Assembly (NCBI RefSeq): GCF_028389875.1
Contig: NC_084663.1
Location: forward strand, 116,569,301-116,633,300
Direction: 5' to 3'
DNA: 64,000 bases
Source: Rhea pennata
Taxonomy: Eukaryota; Chordata; Aves; Rheiformes; Rheidae
The notes beneath the pieces are model-generated. The model was given only the letters and a program-made list of their open reading frames with translations. It was not told the DNA's origin and made no database searches. Shown in pieces: positions 11,750 through 26,700 of this stretch. The translations under genes were made by a program, and so were the position numbers. The stretch's first letter is position 1; each line of letters opens with the position of its first letter.

Positions 11750-14700
11750 CTATGGAATAAAAATTAGAGAAGAATAATCAGAACAGATATCCAAATAGCT
11801 ATACAAAAATAACCTATTTTACCAGACACCCTTCCAGAACCATTTATTAAACTAGTTTCCTAATTCTCTTCCTGGATGGAAAATCTGAGCATTTTTTTGC
11901 TCATACAAAGCCAATGGTCTACCCAATACTAACGACAACAAGAAAAGTTCTATCTTCACAGACCTTTCTAACAACTTTAAATAAAATGGTTTGAAATCGG
12001 ACCAGTGGCTTTTGCTATCAAATGATAACAATGAACAGTGTGCAGATTAGAACCCACACAGACTTACTTGTCACAGACTACTTTTCTCTTTACCTTTTAT
12101 ATATTTATTTGAGCCCTATTCAATCATAGATGGGAAAATTCCTTTAGGAAGTATGACTATTTTACTACCAGAAATTCTTATGGTGCAACCATATTTTGCT
12201 CTACAACCCATGCAGCTCTATCACCAGAGATACAGCTTTCTTTTTCTGAATTGATAATCACCAAAAGACAAAGGCAAACCTCAGACTGTTTGGATGAAAT
12301 TAAAACATGTAACTACCTATCTTCTACCTATCATTAGCACCTCTGTCTTGTTGCAAGAGTGATAAAGAAAAGATCAGTTACCTTTCTTGTTCTCGTCCTC
12401 TTCGGTCATTGCTGATAGGCACAATGTTTTCACAAGTTCATGAAAGCTGTTGTTAGTCAAGCCCTGAGCATCCATCAGGTGAAGCATGATTGAACTAAAC
12501 AAACAGAGTTCTTTCAAGTGCCCAGCTGTCCCATTGCTGGCCTCACAGATCCGGGTGTAAAACTTGAAAATGTTGTTTCTCAACGTGGTATCCCCAAGAA
12601 CCTCCTGGACTGCCTGGGGGTGTGGTAAAATGCATTTCTGAAGCCACTGCAAAGTTAACAAAACGTTCTGCATGTTGAGGCTATGCTCAACCATGGACTT
12701 TATGAGCCATTTAGTTACTATGTAAATGGATGCACAGGTAAGACCAACCGCTTCATCTTCAAGATCCACAAACGTTTCTGAACGTTTGGTAGGCAGGGCT
12801 GGGAAAACAGGCTCCCAGTGTGAAAATATGGAATTAAGATGCTCCCTGCACTTTTCCAACTCAGATGCTTTCAGGTCTGCATCACCGTCGTCTTCTCTTT
12901 CTATCTCTTTTTTTTTCCGAATGTGATGATATGTATGAAATGAGGCTTGAGATTTGTTCTTTTCTTTAATATTCTCTATAAGAAAAAACATCAGCAAAAA
13001 TACCAGGTGCTTCAAAGCATTTTCTTTGTATAAAATTATGCAGCAAAGATGGCACCACACATTGTTTTAGCTGGTAAGAGGTAAGTACTGGCCTCATTTA
13101 CCAGCCAAATAAAGCCTGTGTAATTCAAAGTGAACGGGAATCAGCTACAGTCTCCCAGTAATTCACAGGCTGGAACACATTTCTGAACTGCACTTCATAA
13201 CCTTGAGGTGAACAATAATGCCAAGGCCCTGACCCAAAACTTAGTAAAGCCAAGGCAGTATTTTACAGGTCCACAGATGCAGTTTTATCAGTAAGGCTAC
13301 ATCATTTACACAGGTTGTGAGAAATTTTCAGACTACTACTGTTTGGGCTGGCAGAGGCATAGCACCTGCCTCCCTACGGAAGGGGATACCAGCATAGCTA
13401 CGTTGCTTTTGAACGACACAAGCTAAGCCAGCAAAGTTGGCTTTCCTTTAGCTTCAGCACAGCTGCATCCTAGTCTGCTAAGGTGATGCTAATCAAGACT
13501 ATAAAAATTTTTCACACTGCAAGTGAATCGCTAGGTCAGCTCAACTTGGTAATGCACAGCTGCCTGCAGTTAGATGTTGCTTGTGTCATGGAAGCAGCAA
13601 AGCTCCCCCAAAGCAATGGCACTTTATTCTACTGCTACCATCTCGAACAGAGTGTCTTATAGCAATCTATTTTTGAAGAGTCACTGAGGAAATCATTAGA
13701 AGCTTCAATTATGTTGTATTCCTGTGACTTAAAAGAAAAAGAAAGAATCAGACTTCAGGGTTTTTTCCCTCAGGAGTAGAGAGGGAGGACAACTCTTCAA
13801 AGGTAACTTTAAAAATAAAATTTCAGATATGACCAGTTTTTGTAGCTGCTTTATAAGCTGCTAAGGACTGGAATAACAGCTTAAAAAAAAAACAAAAAAA
13901 AAAGCTACTGATGCAGTAGATTATTGATGTAGCTACAGTAACTCTCTAAAAATCTTCAGAAACACATTAAGAGAAATTTAGAAAAATGTTAGAGCTTTTA
14001 TAGTATACCTCTTAAATGCAATGATCCTTTAATAATTAGTTTAACTCCTTCAGAACAGCAAAAGAAATCTGTTGAAGACTATAATGTACACCAACAGCAG
14101 CTGTTAGACTTGCAGGAAAGCATCACTGTTTAACACCTCCTAATACAAATTTCCTTATACATTTTATTCACAGAGATTACTCAATAAGACAGAAGTCATA
14201 CAAGTCTAAATGGGGTTTTTTTTTGCTCTTTCTTCCAACATTGACAAGAATGAAAAAAATTAACTCTTTCATTTTTGCTTGTTTTACTGCCAATTTTTAC
14301 TGAAGTTTCGTTTTCAGATCCCCATTCACACTCAGAACGGTTCCAGGCTTTGAGCACAAAGCCTCCAAATACTATTTTTAAAGTTTTTTTTTTTTTTGAG
14401 AATACAATTTTTAAAACCTACTGCTAGATCTGTAACTGTTTTTATTTTAAAGCTTTTTCTCTTTTTAAGATTGTATTTCTCCAAAGCTTCCATAATTGTG
14501 TAAAGATAAAAATCACTGCAATAAAAACCTGAAAAAGTGCTTTCCATCCATTCCTGCTCCCTGAAGCTATATCAAACTGTCTGACAAAAGATACTAACAC
14601 TTTTTTTCTAAAATGTTTACCTCACTTTTATGGTCAGCCTATCACAGTTTCAACAATATTACTTCTCTTAAGCAAATATTTTTAGTACTTACTAAGCAAT

Positions 14701-17700
14701 TCTTTGATTCGGTATTTTTGAGCAAGACTCTGCAAATCATCTTGAATCTGCAGGTCTTTTTCAATGACGCTCCACTTATGCAACAGCAGCAGGATCTCTT
14801 TGTTTGAGAGAACACTGTCATTCACAGTGAATCGGTTCATTTCTTTGAAGGCCTCAACAACTACAGCACGATATCCCAGCACAGAATTCAGTGTACTGAA
14901 AAACTGAGTCAGTTTGGCCAGATCTAAATTAGTCCTATTAAAATAAGAAAAATAATTTTTGACATTAACTAATGTGTTTTTGTACTTATTTTATTAATCG
15001 GCATGCAGCAAAAGTTTTTTTCCTTACAGTCCTCTAAACATAGAGACTTGTTTCTCAGGGTGCCACTGAATTACTTTCATTACCATTGAATCTGCAGTGC
15101 TTCACTCCATTAGTGTTTAGGAGAGCAAACAATGTAATCTAGCCTTTGCCTCCTGCCTGTAAAGGCCAAGGGCAGATGACACAGAAGAAAGGGGTCAGAG
15201 GTCTGAAGCTTTAGCCACTCTTCGCACAAACTGACAAAATTTTGAGGAGGAAAAAAAATAAATGTAGCTTACTCAGGCTGTGACAATCCTTGTCTGCATG
15301 AAGCGCTGCCTATACCATTAGGAACCCAAGCAGAACTGGTTACCCTTTGCTCAGTTACCATATTATGTAACATAAGAAGAGACTGACTCCTTATTTAACA
15401 CTTTCATATAGAACTTTACACGAATACTCCTTGTACAATTTGTAGGTATTGTTCTGACATATGAAGGGTCTAAAGCTTGAGGAACTTAGGAAATCCTTGC
15501 AGCAAATAGCATTGCTGACCACAGGCTCTAATCTAGCAGGACAAAGAGTAATATATATTACAGTAGCTTAAAAATGGCCAATAATTAAAGATGTGGAATT
15601 TGACACTATCAACTGTCCTGTTATTTCAAAAAACCCTCATCAAGATTCACCAGTCAACACTCATACTGAAGGGAGGAAAAAAAAAAACAAAAGAAAAAAA
15701 GCAAAAAGCATTAAACTACCAGAGATGGAGACATTCTTCTGCCCTTAGTATGATTCAAACAAGTCAGAGGATGACCTGCAAACCGATTAAAAAAGACTTA
15801 CCGAATGTGTTTGACTAATATGATCAAAACATACAGAAATTCATTTATAAGATGAATAGGAAGAAACTTCCTATTTTCCTGGGGGTCTTTCTTGCTTTCT
15901 CTCTTGCCTCCTAAATTTGTTACCCACAGAGCTTGGACTAAGGAAATGATTTTATTTAACATCTTATTTTCCAGAAATCTGCAAAACAAAACAAAGCAGG
16001 TCCCAGTCATGAATCCATCCATCTCCTATAGCGGGGCATAATCTAGTGCATGGTTGGAGCTGTGAATGCGAGCAGATGCCTTACAGTCAGACTCCCCTCC
16101 TCGTCCCACTCCCCACCAGGGCACAGCAGTGCACCTCTTCGAAGCCCCAGGTTACTGCCCTTGCCCAGACATGGGACAACCAGCACCTCCTGCCCAGCTA
16201 CCACTCTGCAGGTGGGGAAACACAGTATTGCATCACAGCTCCCACATGAGACTAGTTGACTTCTGACTTGCTTCTTTCATTACATGGGAATAGCTTTCCA
16301 AAGGAATCCATTCAATTGCAAATACCATCACTATTTCCTTAAAGCAGTTACTGTTCAAGATAGCTAGCTCCCTTTACAGTTTAGAATTTCTGATGTTGCT
16401 AAGATTTTACTTAACAACAGCAGTGCTTACAGTATAGTATCAGGAGCCATATTTACTTCATTATTCTAATAAAAAGAAAATCATAATTTTGCACAGAGGA
16501 TGCAAGAAAAAAATCTCGGAAGTCTGATCACAAAATAAGTATTAGGTATCAAGGCCAAATCTAGGCTTTTTCATCTCCAAATGCATGCAGAGAGAGGCAC
16601 ACAGAGGAGCATTAGCTGTCTCTACTCTCAGCTCTCGGGAACTGTGCACACTCTGCCGTTCCTATTGTGGGTGCTCACTGGGAACCTGTTCAGACTGATC
16701 ACAGTGCAGAATCCTGACACCTTGCCTGAATCTGTCAGGAATATCTATGCAAAAGGCATCTGTACGTGCATGGACATACATATGTTGAGAGAAAGCAAGA
16801 GGAGGAGAAAGGAGTGTAAAGGGGAACATTACAGCCAGCTCAAATTTATTATCATGACAAGTTCTTTGTAAGAGGTCCTATGACAAGATGTGGATTGTGG
16901 GTAATAAAAACAAAAAGTACACAAAATAAAATAAGGTGCTACTTTGTTTTCTAAGTTTTTCAAGAAAGTGTTATCAAAATCATGAACCTCCCCCACCACT
17001 ATCACCCTCTCCTACTAGGACCTGAAAGCACCTTGATTTTGTTTTTAGAAACATTAGGGAATGTTTTAGAGTTGGGCAAGTTCTGCCAGTACAGCAGATA
17101 GGTGCCAACTATCACAACTGCTGATACAACATCTCCATATCTGTCCCCTTGTTTTCATAGTCCATTGCATAATTATTTCCCATGTGCAGAGAGTAGTGTT
17201 GTTCCCATTTCACCAATATTTCCCTTTTTACCTTTTCTCCAAAATATGCAGTATCCAGGTTAGGAGACTGTGGTCTTGTATCAGTTCATAGGCAGCTTTA
17301 GTGATATGGGCAGCATTTTGCAATATCTCCAGAATGTGATTCTGAAATAGAAAATACAATTCATTCTTTTACAGATTTATAGCATAGTCAGGATCTAATT
17401 ACTATCAATCTTTCCGAAAGATATAATTAGCAATCTGACTGTATCCAGAATCTAATAATAAAAGGTAAATAAAAGGTAAAACATGTTACTAACTATTTAT
17501 GTTCTTAGCAACTCCAGGGAACAGAAGACATCTTTTCAAGGCTTTACACACATCCAAACACTATTAAAAAGACCAAGTCTTTATACAAGCAACACAATTT
17601 TCTGTTTTTAGCCAAGATTTTGACTCAAGATTTTTTAGATTTCCCTAGGTGAAAGCTTGTGAACATGAAGGCTTCTGGCTAGTGAGCTGTTCTTCCTAAT

Positions 17701-20700
17701 AAGCACTGTACATGTAACATGCTGGATAGGCTATAAACAGACCTAAAAAAAGCAAAGGCTCTGACCGCATGTGCAAAACTGTGATTTCTGCAATATCTTC
17801 CATGAAGCAGTGGAAATAAGGTTGTAGAGCCAGACTATCAGCTGATGAACACGAGTGAAGCTTCATGATGGCAGAGATCTGTCCCCATTTCAGTGGAAAG
17901 AATATGACTCACTGACTTGATATAATAGATATTTTCCCCATCCCCACATACATAATCAACAAAGAACAGATTTTCAAGAGGGAAAGCGAAGAGTCAACCG
18001 CTCCTTTCTGCTTTTTATGTATTTAAGATCCCCAAATCACAGCACTTTTTGTTTGTCTGCTTAAATACCTACCTGAGAGCCCTCGTCACACAGAGGACTG
18101 TTAAAAAAGGAAAGAATAACATGAAAAATCCTTTGGTAGTCATAAAGTTGATAGCAGTATTTATCACGCAGTCCTTCCCCAAGGAGCCTAAGAACCCATT
18201 CACGTTCTGTTTTGTGCTAGAAGCCAAAAGAAAAATACCAATGTCATAAGCATAAGTACAACACACTGATTTCCTGGGAGTACCAGCATAGCATTCAGCA
18301 GCTTCTTCCAGACTTCTCAACTTTTATCCCTATCAAATTTAATCAGTAACAAAATACATCAGGATCAGTTACTCTATAGTCTAAATATGCTCTGATCATG
18401 GAACTTAACAGCTCGCTATTTCTAAAATACTTCAGTTGAACTCAACTTTAATATTCTAAACTCATATATGAAAGTAAGCTAGCTGGGACAGAAGACTGTT
18501 GTGTTTATACTGTACATGCAGCACACCTCACGGTGTGCTACTGTTAAAACTCCCCCCCTCAAAAAGATAATACTTCAAATTCATATAAGATAAAAAAAAC
18601 AAAGATATCTGATTAATTACCCATGAGAGCATAAGACTATTGAATTTTTATGGCTTTCTTCTATTATTTTCTGAAAATTACTAAATACTTATGATGTGAT
18701 TCGTACATTACCTCCAAATCAAAGCTGTAGAAAAGCTGGAAAAACCCTGGTACTTTCCTCAGGTCCAAATACTGATGTGACAAAAGGAATCTGTTTATCT
18801 TTGTGTACATGTGCTCCTCTGTGGTGAAAAGAAACAGTGGTTACTGTTGAGGGGGATGAAACACAACCATGAAAAAAGAAAAAAGGAACCTGCATTTTCC
18901 AATGTTTCAGCTAGCTGTCAGAACAGTGCATTTATAGAGAAGGCTTTGTGCTATAAGGTCGACTATATTGTTGGCCATCCTTCTCCTTGCGAAAATGAAG
19001 AGCTCATTCAGGGAACGCCCAAAGCAGATGACAAGATGAACATTCAGTGGAGCTCAGGTTTCAGAAAACTGAAAGTATCTTACTTCATTCAAAAACAGAA
19101 GTCCGCTGCAAAGAAACAAATTGGAGCTAGGCCAGGGGATTTCAAGGAGAAATTCAAATTCAGAGGCATTTTCTCAGAGCTGCTTAAGTCTGGTCAGGCA
19201 TCTTTCCAACAGCAAACCATATATCTGACTAGAGACATGTTCAATCCAGTCCTATGCACGTTCATAAACACCTCACATCCCTGAGGCAGCAGCAGTAACT
19301 CATGAAATAGATAAACAATCTGAGGAAAGTGTTACTGAACAAATGGGAGAGGTAGCACCACATGCTACACCAATGCTTCTTAGACGAATGTGTTTAAAGG
19401 CCAGAACTCACACAAACCTCCCAGACAGCTTTTATATGCCATATAAAATGTTATGGAAGGATGAGAGGCACAGTAGGCCTAAGCTGAAACAAGAGAGGTT
19501 CAGACCAGGCACAAGAAAAAAATTCTTCCCCATGAGGACAGGTAGGCAACAAAACCGGTTGCCCAGAGGTACGGTACTGTCCCCATCCTTGGAGGTTTTC
19601 AAAGATCAGTCTGGATAAAACTCTGAGCAACCTGGTCTGTTCTCACAGCTGACCCTGCTTAAGTCAAGGGGTCTACCTACAGACCTCACAAGGTCCCGTC
19701 CAACCTGAATTCTTCCCTGATTCTATGATTCTCCTTTTCAACAGTGATCTACATCGATTCAGTGTCTAAAGACAAAAAATGACTCAGGCCAACCTACTTT
19801 TATCTGCCTAATGGGACTCTCAGTTTCACTCAACTAGTCCTGTACTCAGCTGTACTCCAAAATTACTAGGAGGTAGAGGCTTCATCTGTGATGTGTACAC
19901 TGTTTTGTACACAAAGCATGACACTTCCTACTTCCCAGTAAGGCACTATACACAAGCATTCAAAGTTTTTCCTTGAAACACGGAAAAGTATACTTCATGA
20001 CTGCTACCACACTCATGGCTACTGCATCCCCCAGTTATCACTCAAGGACCTCGCTCCACGCACAGCTACTCTCTCCTGTTAAACACCCCAGGAGTTCAAT
20101 ATGCACATTAGATTACAGTACCTGGCTTGAGCATCTGCTGTGCTACACGAGCAATGTAGAGGGTTAAGGAGAAGGTAAATCTGAGGTTCTGCTGCCTGAT
20201 TCCATTTTGCACAGCATCCATGAGATACAGCAACTGCAGCACAAGAACCCAGGTGAGAAAAGTGCTTGCACCATAGCTCACAAACATACAACAGGAGAGT
20301 ATGAATACAGAAATAAACTTTATGACCTATTTCATAGGTCATAAATCAAATGCTAATCCCATCAGAATTGTAGGAATTGATAGGAACTCTATTCCCATGA
20401 ATCAAGTTGCTAAACATTTCACATTTCACCCATTTTCTTCTTTTTTTCTGCCCATTGATTACAACTGGAACAACACAAAGGAAAAAGAAACAATAGTATA
20501 GAGGATAAAAAGCTTCATTAAAAAAAATCAACATATTAGTTTAGCAATCTCATGCATATTGGTTTGTTAAAATTGGCATTTGTTTAAACCAGAGGCAATG
20601 TGCACATGGCACAGTTGCAGTTTTGTCAGTGCCTGTAAGACCATGGACATTGAATGAGGCCCTGATTGGCTCTCTCACAATGTACAGGTGGACAGATGAG

Positions 20701-23700
20701 TAAGGCACTGACTTTCCCATAAAAGTCCATGGCCTAAAAATTCTGACCAAATACTATACCTACTTTACCTACTATAGATAAGCTATCAACCTATCTCAAT
20801 CTTACCTGTTTTTGTTCTCGAAAGCGAGCTCCTTCTAGATGAGAACGAAAGGAACCCAGGACAAAATATGCTGCTGCTCTCATATTGGAATCATAGCTGC
20901 TAAGTGCAGCTACTGTTAGACCCAGAGCATTGACTTCTACAAACTTGTGACATGCCACTACACACTCTGTGTGGGAAAAGAAAGGTGGGGGGGGGAGGAA
21001 AAAGAGAGAGAAAGAGAGAGAGAGAAAACATACAGTACATAAAATTCACAAGTCATAGAACATGCTTGGCACTGTAATCCTTAACAAAACTTCTATTCAT
21101 AAACATCAATTTTTACATCTAATTCTATAAATTATTACTTCACTGCAAATGCATATGCTGAAGGTTCCTTCTGCTAACAAAGACATTCAGCAAATCACTG
21201 AACAATAACTCTTTATCTGAGCTGAAATTAAGCCAGTAATTTTCAATTATCTGAGATAGATATGATTCTGCCCTGTAGACTGTGCAAGGTTCTGTAAAGA
21301 CATCATGTATCTCACTGTTCAAGGAATGTTAAGCACAAGGAGGAAAAAGAGTGAGAATTCTCCTCCTCAAAAAATTTTGTACATTTGATAGTCTATGTCT
21401 GAAATAGTCTACAGAAAGAAAGAACAACAGAGCCAATGAAAGCCTATTTGCACTAAACAGCTTCTGTAATAGAGTGGAAAAGAGAATAATGCTTAAATAA
21501 GACATTAACTAGGATAAAATAATCAATCATTATCATGCAAGCATGAGCAATTCTGTAAGAAAGACATATGCTAACTGAAGTACAAAGCTGTGCCCCTACA
21601 CCCTTCAGGAGCAAACAAAATCACAGAATGGGTAAGGTTGGAAGGGACCTCTGGAGGTCATTTAGTCCAGCCTCCCTACTCAAGCAGGTCACGTTGCCCA
21701 GGACCCTGTCCAGATGGCTTTTGAGTATCTCCAAGGATGGAGACTCCACAACCTCTCTGGGCAACCTGCTCCAGTGCTCTGTCACCCTCACAATAAAGTT
21801 TTTCCCCATGTTCAGACAGAACTTCCTGTGTTTCAGTTTGTGCCTGTTACCTCTTGTCCTATTGCTGGGATTGTTGAAAAGAGTCTGGCCACATCCTCTT
21901 TACATTCTCCCTTCAGATATTTTTATACATACTGATAAGATCCCTCCTCCAGCAATGAACAGCAATCAACTAAACAGAAAATGCACTTTTGAATCTAATA
22001 TATCTTTTCTGTAGTATTTTGTCATCATGATTGATGGTTTCTCATTTAAACACTCTGTGTTTTGAAGCGCTTGTGCCATTTCTATCCATTGATGGCTAGA
22101 AATGACTCCATGTAAAACTTCCAAAATTTCTCCTACACTATTTCTATTCTATTTGTCAGTAAAGAAAGCATCTTGGTTGTATTTTACCACTAGCGTACAA
22201 ATGCAGTGAGTTTAAGTTTAGCTCCAATATTCAGAAGTCTTCCTGTAAATCAAAATAAAGGTCAAAACAAATGCTCCTACTTAAGAAGAGGTTCTAGTCT
22301 TACTGATGAGGGCCTATATTTGATCCACTGATTTCCTATCTCACCATCACACACACCTCTCAAAAAAAAAAAAGAGAAAAGAAAAAAAAAAATCACAGAT
22401 TATTTTTGCACCAACAGCTGGGCTGTTTCATCTCTTCCTCAACTGCTAGAACTCCTACTCCAGCCTCCTGTCAGTTTCACACTGAGCTCTGCTAGTTATA
22501 GGACAGGCAAATAGCAGGGTCTCAGCCTCCCAGGCTGTTGCATCAGAATTGCAACAAAAAACACTCACTGAAAAGACTTACACAACTATTTCAATTCTAG
22601 CCATTACTATGCACTTCCCTACAAAGCTCCTCGCCAAAGCATTTCATGTTTAACAGTGCTATTCAAACACCTCAGTCACTCTTCCAGTGAGCAGAAAGAT
22701 TCCTCCAAACTGTTAGCATGGGATACCTCCCACATCACCAGATTTTGTAAGATATGGCTCTACCTCCCTCTACTTCCAGGCACTGGAGAAGGCCACTGGC
22801 TAAGTGCCAAAGCAAAAGCAAGAGAGGTGTACAAAACCAGGGCAGGAAAAAGAGAAACAGAGCACAGAGATGCCTAATATGTGTCTTCTTCTATCTTTCA
22901 CCTGTGGTAAAGCAACTCTGAACTTCCCTCTCCTTAGGCAAGTTGCAAGGGTGCAAGTTACACACAGGAAAAGGAATATGTTGAACAGATTCAAATCCAT
23001 GTGAATACACAAAGACGATCTGAAGTTTGTCTGCTTGCAGAGGATTCTCTGCCCTTCAAGCACAGCTGGCAGAGAGCCCTGACCTGTACAATAATCCCTC
23101 TTCAGTATATGACCAAATCATTATTGTATGTCCTTTCACAGCAAACAACCACACAGCTCTTCTTCAGAATGGAGCTCTTAGGAATGACTACTACTGTACA
23201 TCAGCTGGAGAGAAAAAGTGGATAATTTTCTGGGCTGGTATCACATAACGAAATTCTGTGCCCTCACTTCAGCAGTAAAGTTCATGCTGGTCACAGAAAG
23301 ATTTATTTGGAAAACTTTCACTGAAAACAAGTAATGGAAATATTTTCCATCCAGCTGACCATGGAGAATGTGTTCAGCAACTAACATAAAATAGCAAGAT
23401 ATTATTAAAAAAAACAACAAAAAAGTTAATTTTATGTTTGGCATATGGTTTGTTTAAAGAGTCTTAAGAACTATGATGGAAAAGCTTTCCACAAGATGCT
23501 TATCAGAGCTAAAGTTAGACAAAACTTGCTATCTGCCCAACACCAGACTTTTTACTCAGTGAGCATTAAGACTGTGTAATAAGTCTATGTTTATAAATTC
23601 AGCAGTTATGTAACATCTGTGCACAGGACACTGTACAACCAGTATAATGAGCAAATAAAGAATAGAAGAATTGGGAGTTCCAAAAGCAGCTGACATGGTC

Positions 23701-26700
23701 CAGGAGTACCATGGGATTTGTACCGATAAATCACCTAGGCCCTTTAAAAATGCCCACCTTAGGATACAGACTCCTGCTCACTGTGGAACAGTTTAGGGAC
23801 CTACTTCACCCCTCCCCAGCTTGTGACTTGGCCTGTGCTGGGATAGCCAGCGCCTCCCCAGCTTAGCAACCACAGTGTGCAGGAGCTCCCTCAGCCCTGC
23901 CAGTACACAAGCAGCCTAGCCCAGCGCATACCTCGCTGACTGACTGACTACACAACTGCCAAATCTGACCAACTGTTACCTAATCCCCATTGCCAGATGA
24001 GGCAGTAACCTCCAGATGGTGGCTGATGGCAGGCACATGACAATTGTGCTTTTTCCTACTACTAAATCATGGCTCAAATGTCACTGTCTGTCCATGTTCT
24101 TCATCAATAACAGTCCCAAAGACCCAGCATAACTGGATCATCTAAAATCAGCCCTACTGCAAGACAGAAAACAGTTCTGGTACCTTTCTCAGTAAACTAA
24201 AAGTTTATTTTTAAACTGTTATTTTTTATTTTTTAGGAGTTCTTTTGCTTGCTGTCAAAATTACACAGAACAGCTTGCAACTACAACTAAAAATAGGCTA
24301 AGAACACACAAAACAAGTACTGTACTATAACAGGTTAGGTAAACAAAGGAGGACTGAAAGGGTGATTTCACTGAAAGGCAGTTACTAGTCTGCCAATTGC
24401 TTGTGATGTTATTGTTATTGAAAGTAAAACCCAGCTGTAACAACACAGTGGTTAACCATGATCAACATTTGGAGGGAACTGGATAGAAAATTCCTCATGA
24501 TACATGCCTCAGTTTGATCGTTAAGTGCTATCTAAAGAAACTATACATGCGAAATTCAGCAGAAATGTGAAAAGGGATCATGTCAAACAAGAAAAGGCTG
24601 GATAGGTAGTTTTCAGAATTGTGTAGATCTCATCACCTTCCACTGAGTCTGAGCACAGCTATATGATACAGGCATCTCTGACAGAAAATGAGCTGGCCAA
24701 TGTTTTCCTTCAACCAGATAGGACCACCACATTCTTAGTAAGTGAGTTGCTGGCAAGCTAGTCTGACTTGCAAAATGTACATTCCTAATGATTCCAAGGC
24801 TCAGCAGCATGACTGGTGGTGACAGCCTGCTACATATGCAGGTTCACCATTGCTTTGCTCTTTTTTGACCTTACTCGCCCAAATTTCTGGGCATTATCAG
24901 TCCTTTTGCTCCCTTCTCTCAAGACAAGTTTACTTACATGTGTGGCAAGAGCTAACCTACAGCCTATAACAGGTCAGATGCTTGGTTAGTTCAGTGACAG
25001 GGTCTGTCACAGAAACCAACTGCCCCCCAGAAATTTACTCATCAATAAACAACCTCACCCTTCCTGGTAATGGTGGCTTCCATTTTATGCCCAGAGACTT
25101 CCCTGAACACTGCAGGGCATGTTCACCACTCTGCCATATCTCTGACCAACTCCTGTTGAGAACATGGCAGGAGCTGATTACTGCTCCCAAAACTCAGCCA
25201 CCTGGGCACAAAGCAGCACCAGACCACAGCAGTCCTATCAACTGCTAGTGTAACTCCTATGTACCAGTAGTAGGTACCACCTCTCCAGTGACCGTTTTGC
25301 TCATCATGTTGATGTGACACCATGGCTGATGCAGGATACAGCTCTCTACATCTTTATCAGAGAAAATACAACCCTAGAGTGGGGAATATTCTGTTCTAAT
25401 CACTCCTTTGCTATTTTATAATTGTTTTGTGCTGGGTTTTTTTTGTGCTATATAGAGCAATTTTCAATAGATCAAAAGAACATCAATATTTGCCTACTTT
25501 CTGTCACTTCCAAGTCATTTACAGTTCTAGTTTACAAGTTTCTCCTCATCTTAAGCACAACAGCTCATCTACACAGGGTTAACCCACTACATTTAAAAGA
25601 GCTATGTGAGAACATCTAGCCTTCCAGAAAGGAGCAGATTGGTAGGTATGCCCCTCTACCGCTACATTGCTCCAAGTATCCCAGTCTCACTAGAAACATC
25701 GCACTATTTGCAAAAGTGCTTTAAAAAAATGACTTTAATGCTAGGTAAGCCTACATATTTCTAAGTCATTCTGAAAATTAAAATGCAGTGCGGTAGGTGG
25801 TTAAATGAGGTATGTATTTCTCTCCAAAGCCAGGATCATTTCTTTGAAGTATTAATTCTTTGACTGAGCATAACAGCTACAGTTGGAGCCACTGCACCTC
25901 CCACAACAGAGTAAAATGACACAAAATGTGAAAGAGGAGCATTCACTTTACCTGGTCTTGTCAATTCACTGAAAAGTTGCAGTAGAAAACAGGGATCATA
26001 GAAGTCATCAAGACTCTTGACACTTTCATCTCTGTACAATGACTCTTGCTCCTCCTGAAGCCAAATCCAAACAAGGACTTTGTAAGGATCAACAATGATT
26101 TGCAGGCCTGTTTCAAACTGCCCCAACCACCTCATTCCATTATATAGCAGCTGACACTAAATCTTAACAAAATCTTAGAGCAAGACATGCTTGAGGCTAA
26201 ATTTGGCCTTTATCATCAGGATTGCAAAACTGTTTCTCCTGATCAGTATGAACTGATATAGACACATATTTGCAAACTGCATGAAAGACTAAATTAAAGA
26301 TCCCATTGCCAGTCAATCTCTGGAGAGTCAAGTTTAGCAACAATATAAAAGTCAAATTCTGGTCTCAGTTACACAGAGCAATCTTGATGATGCTGTACAG
26401 TCATATCTGCAAAGTTGTGGTCTGTATACTGCAACTCATTTGAAAAATAAATAATTTTTTTTTTCATTTTTCTTACAACATAAACAAAGTACAATATATT
26501 ACAGTAATACAAAAAATAAATGACCAAAGTGAAAGGCAGTTTTTACACAACAGAAGGAGAATAAATCAACAGTCTGAAACAAAGCACCTCAGATGACAGA
26601 AGATGGCGATGCTGAGGGAAAGACAGAACAGTCTTCATCATCTTTTCCCGATCTAGCAGACACAGAATCTCCTCCATGCTTGGCTGCTGCCATAGTGACT

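Larger units (their letters stand above)
20967..25951. other. URB1 intron between exons 26 and 27 (largest, 4985 bp)
   Basis: Holds the CR1 copy at 21617-21955, the GA tract near the acceptor, and an A-rich interrupted tract at 22361-22391. Otherwise I see no gene, RNA or repeat. Confidence 0.6.

Noticed and set aside
16046..16266. Three overlapping plus-strand frames in a C-rich patch
   Set aside because: All three frames open together points to low stop-codon density from composition, not to coding.
18811..19284. 157-codon plus-strand open frame
   Set aside because: Begins inside antisense of URB1 exon 29 and continues into intron; composition and lack of motifs fit a chance frame.
26205..26225. 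Box C-like TGATGATA on the URB1 strand (others near 41751, 48884, 56722, 60907)
   Set aside because: No box D (CTGA) with a terminal stem at the required distance for a C/D snoRNA in any of the five places.
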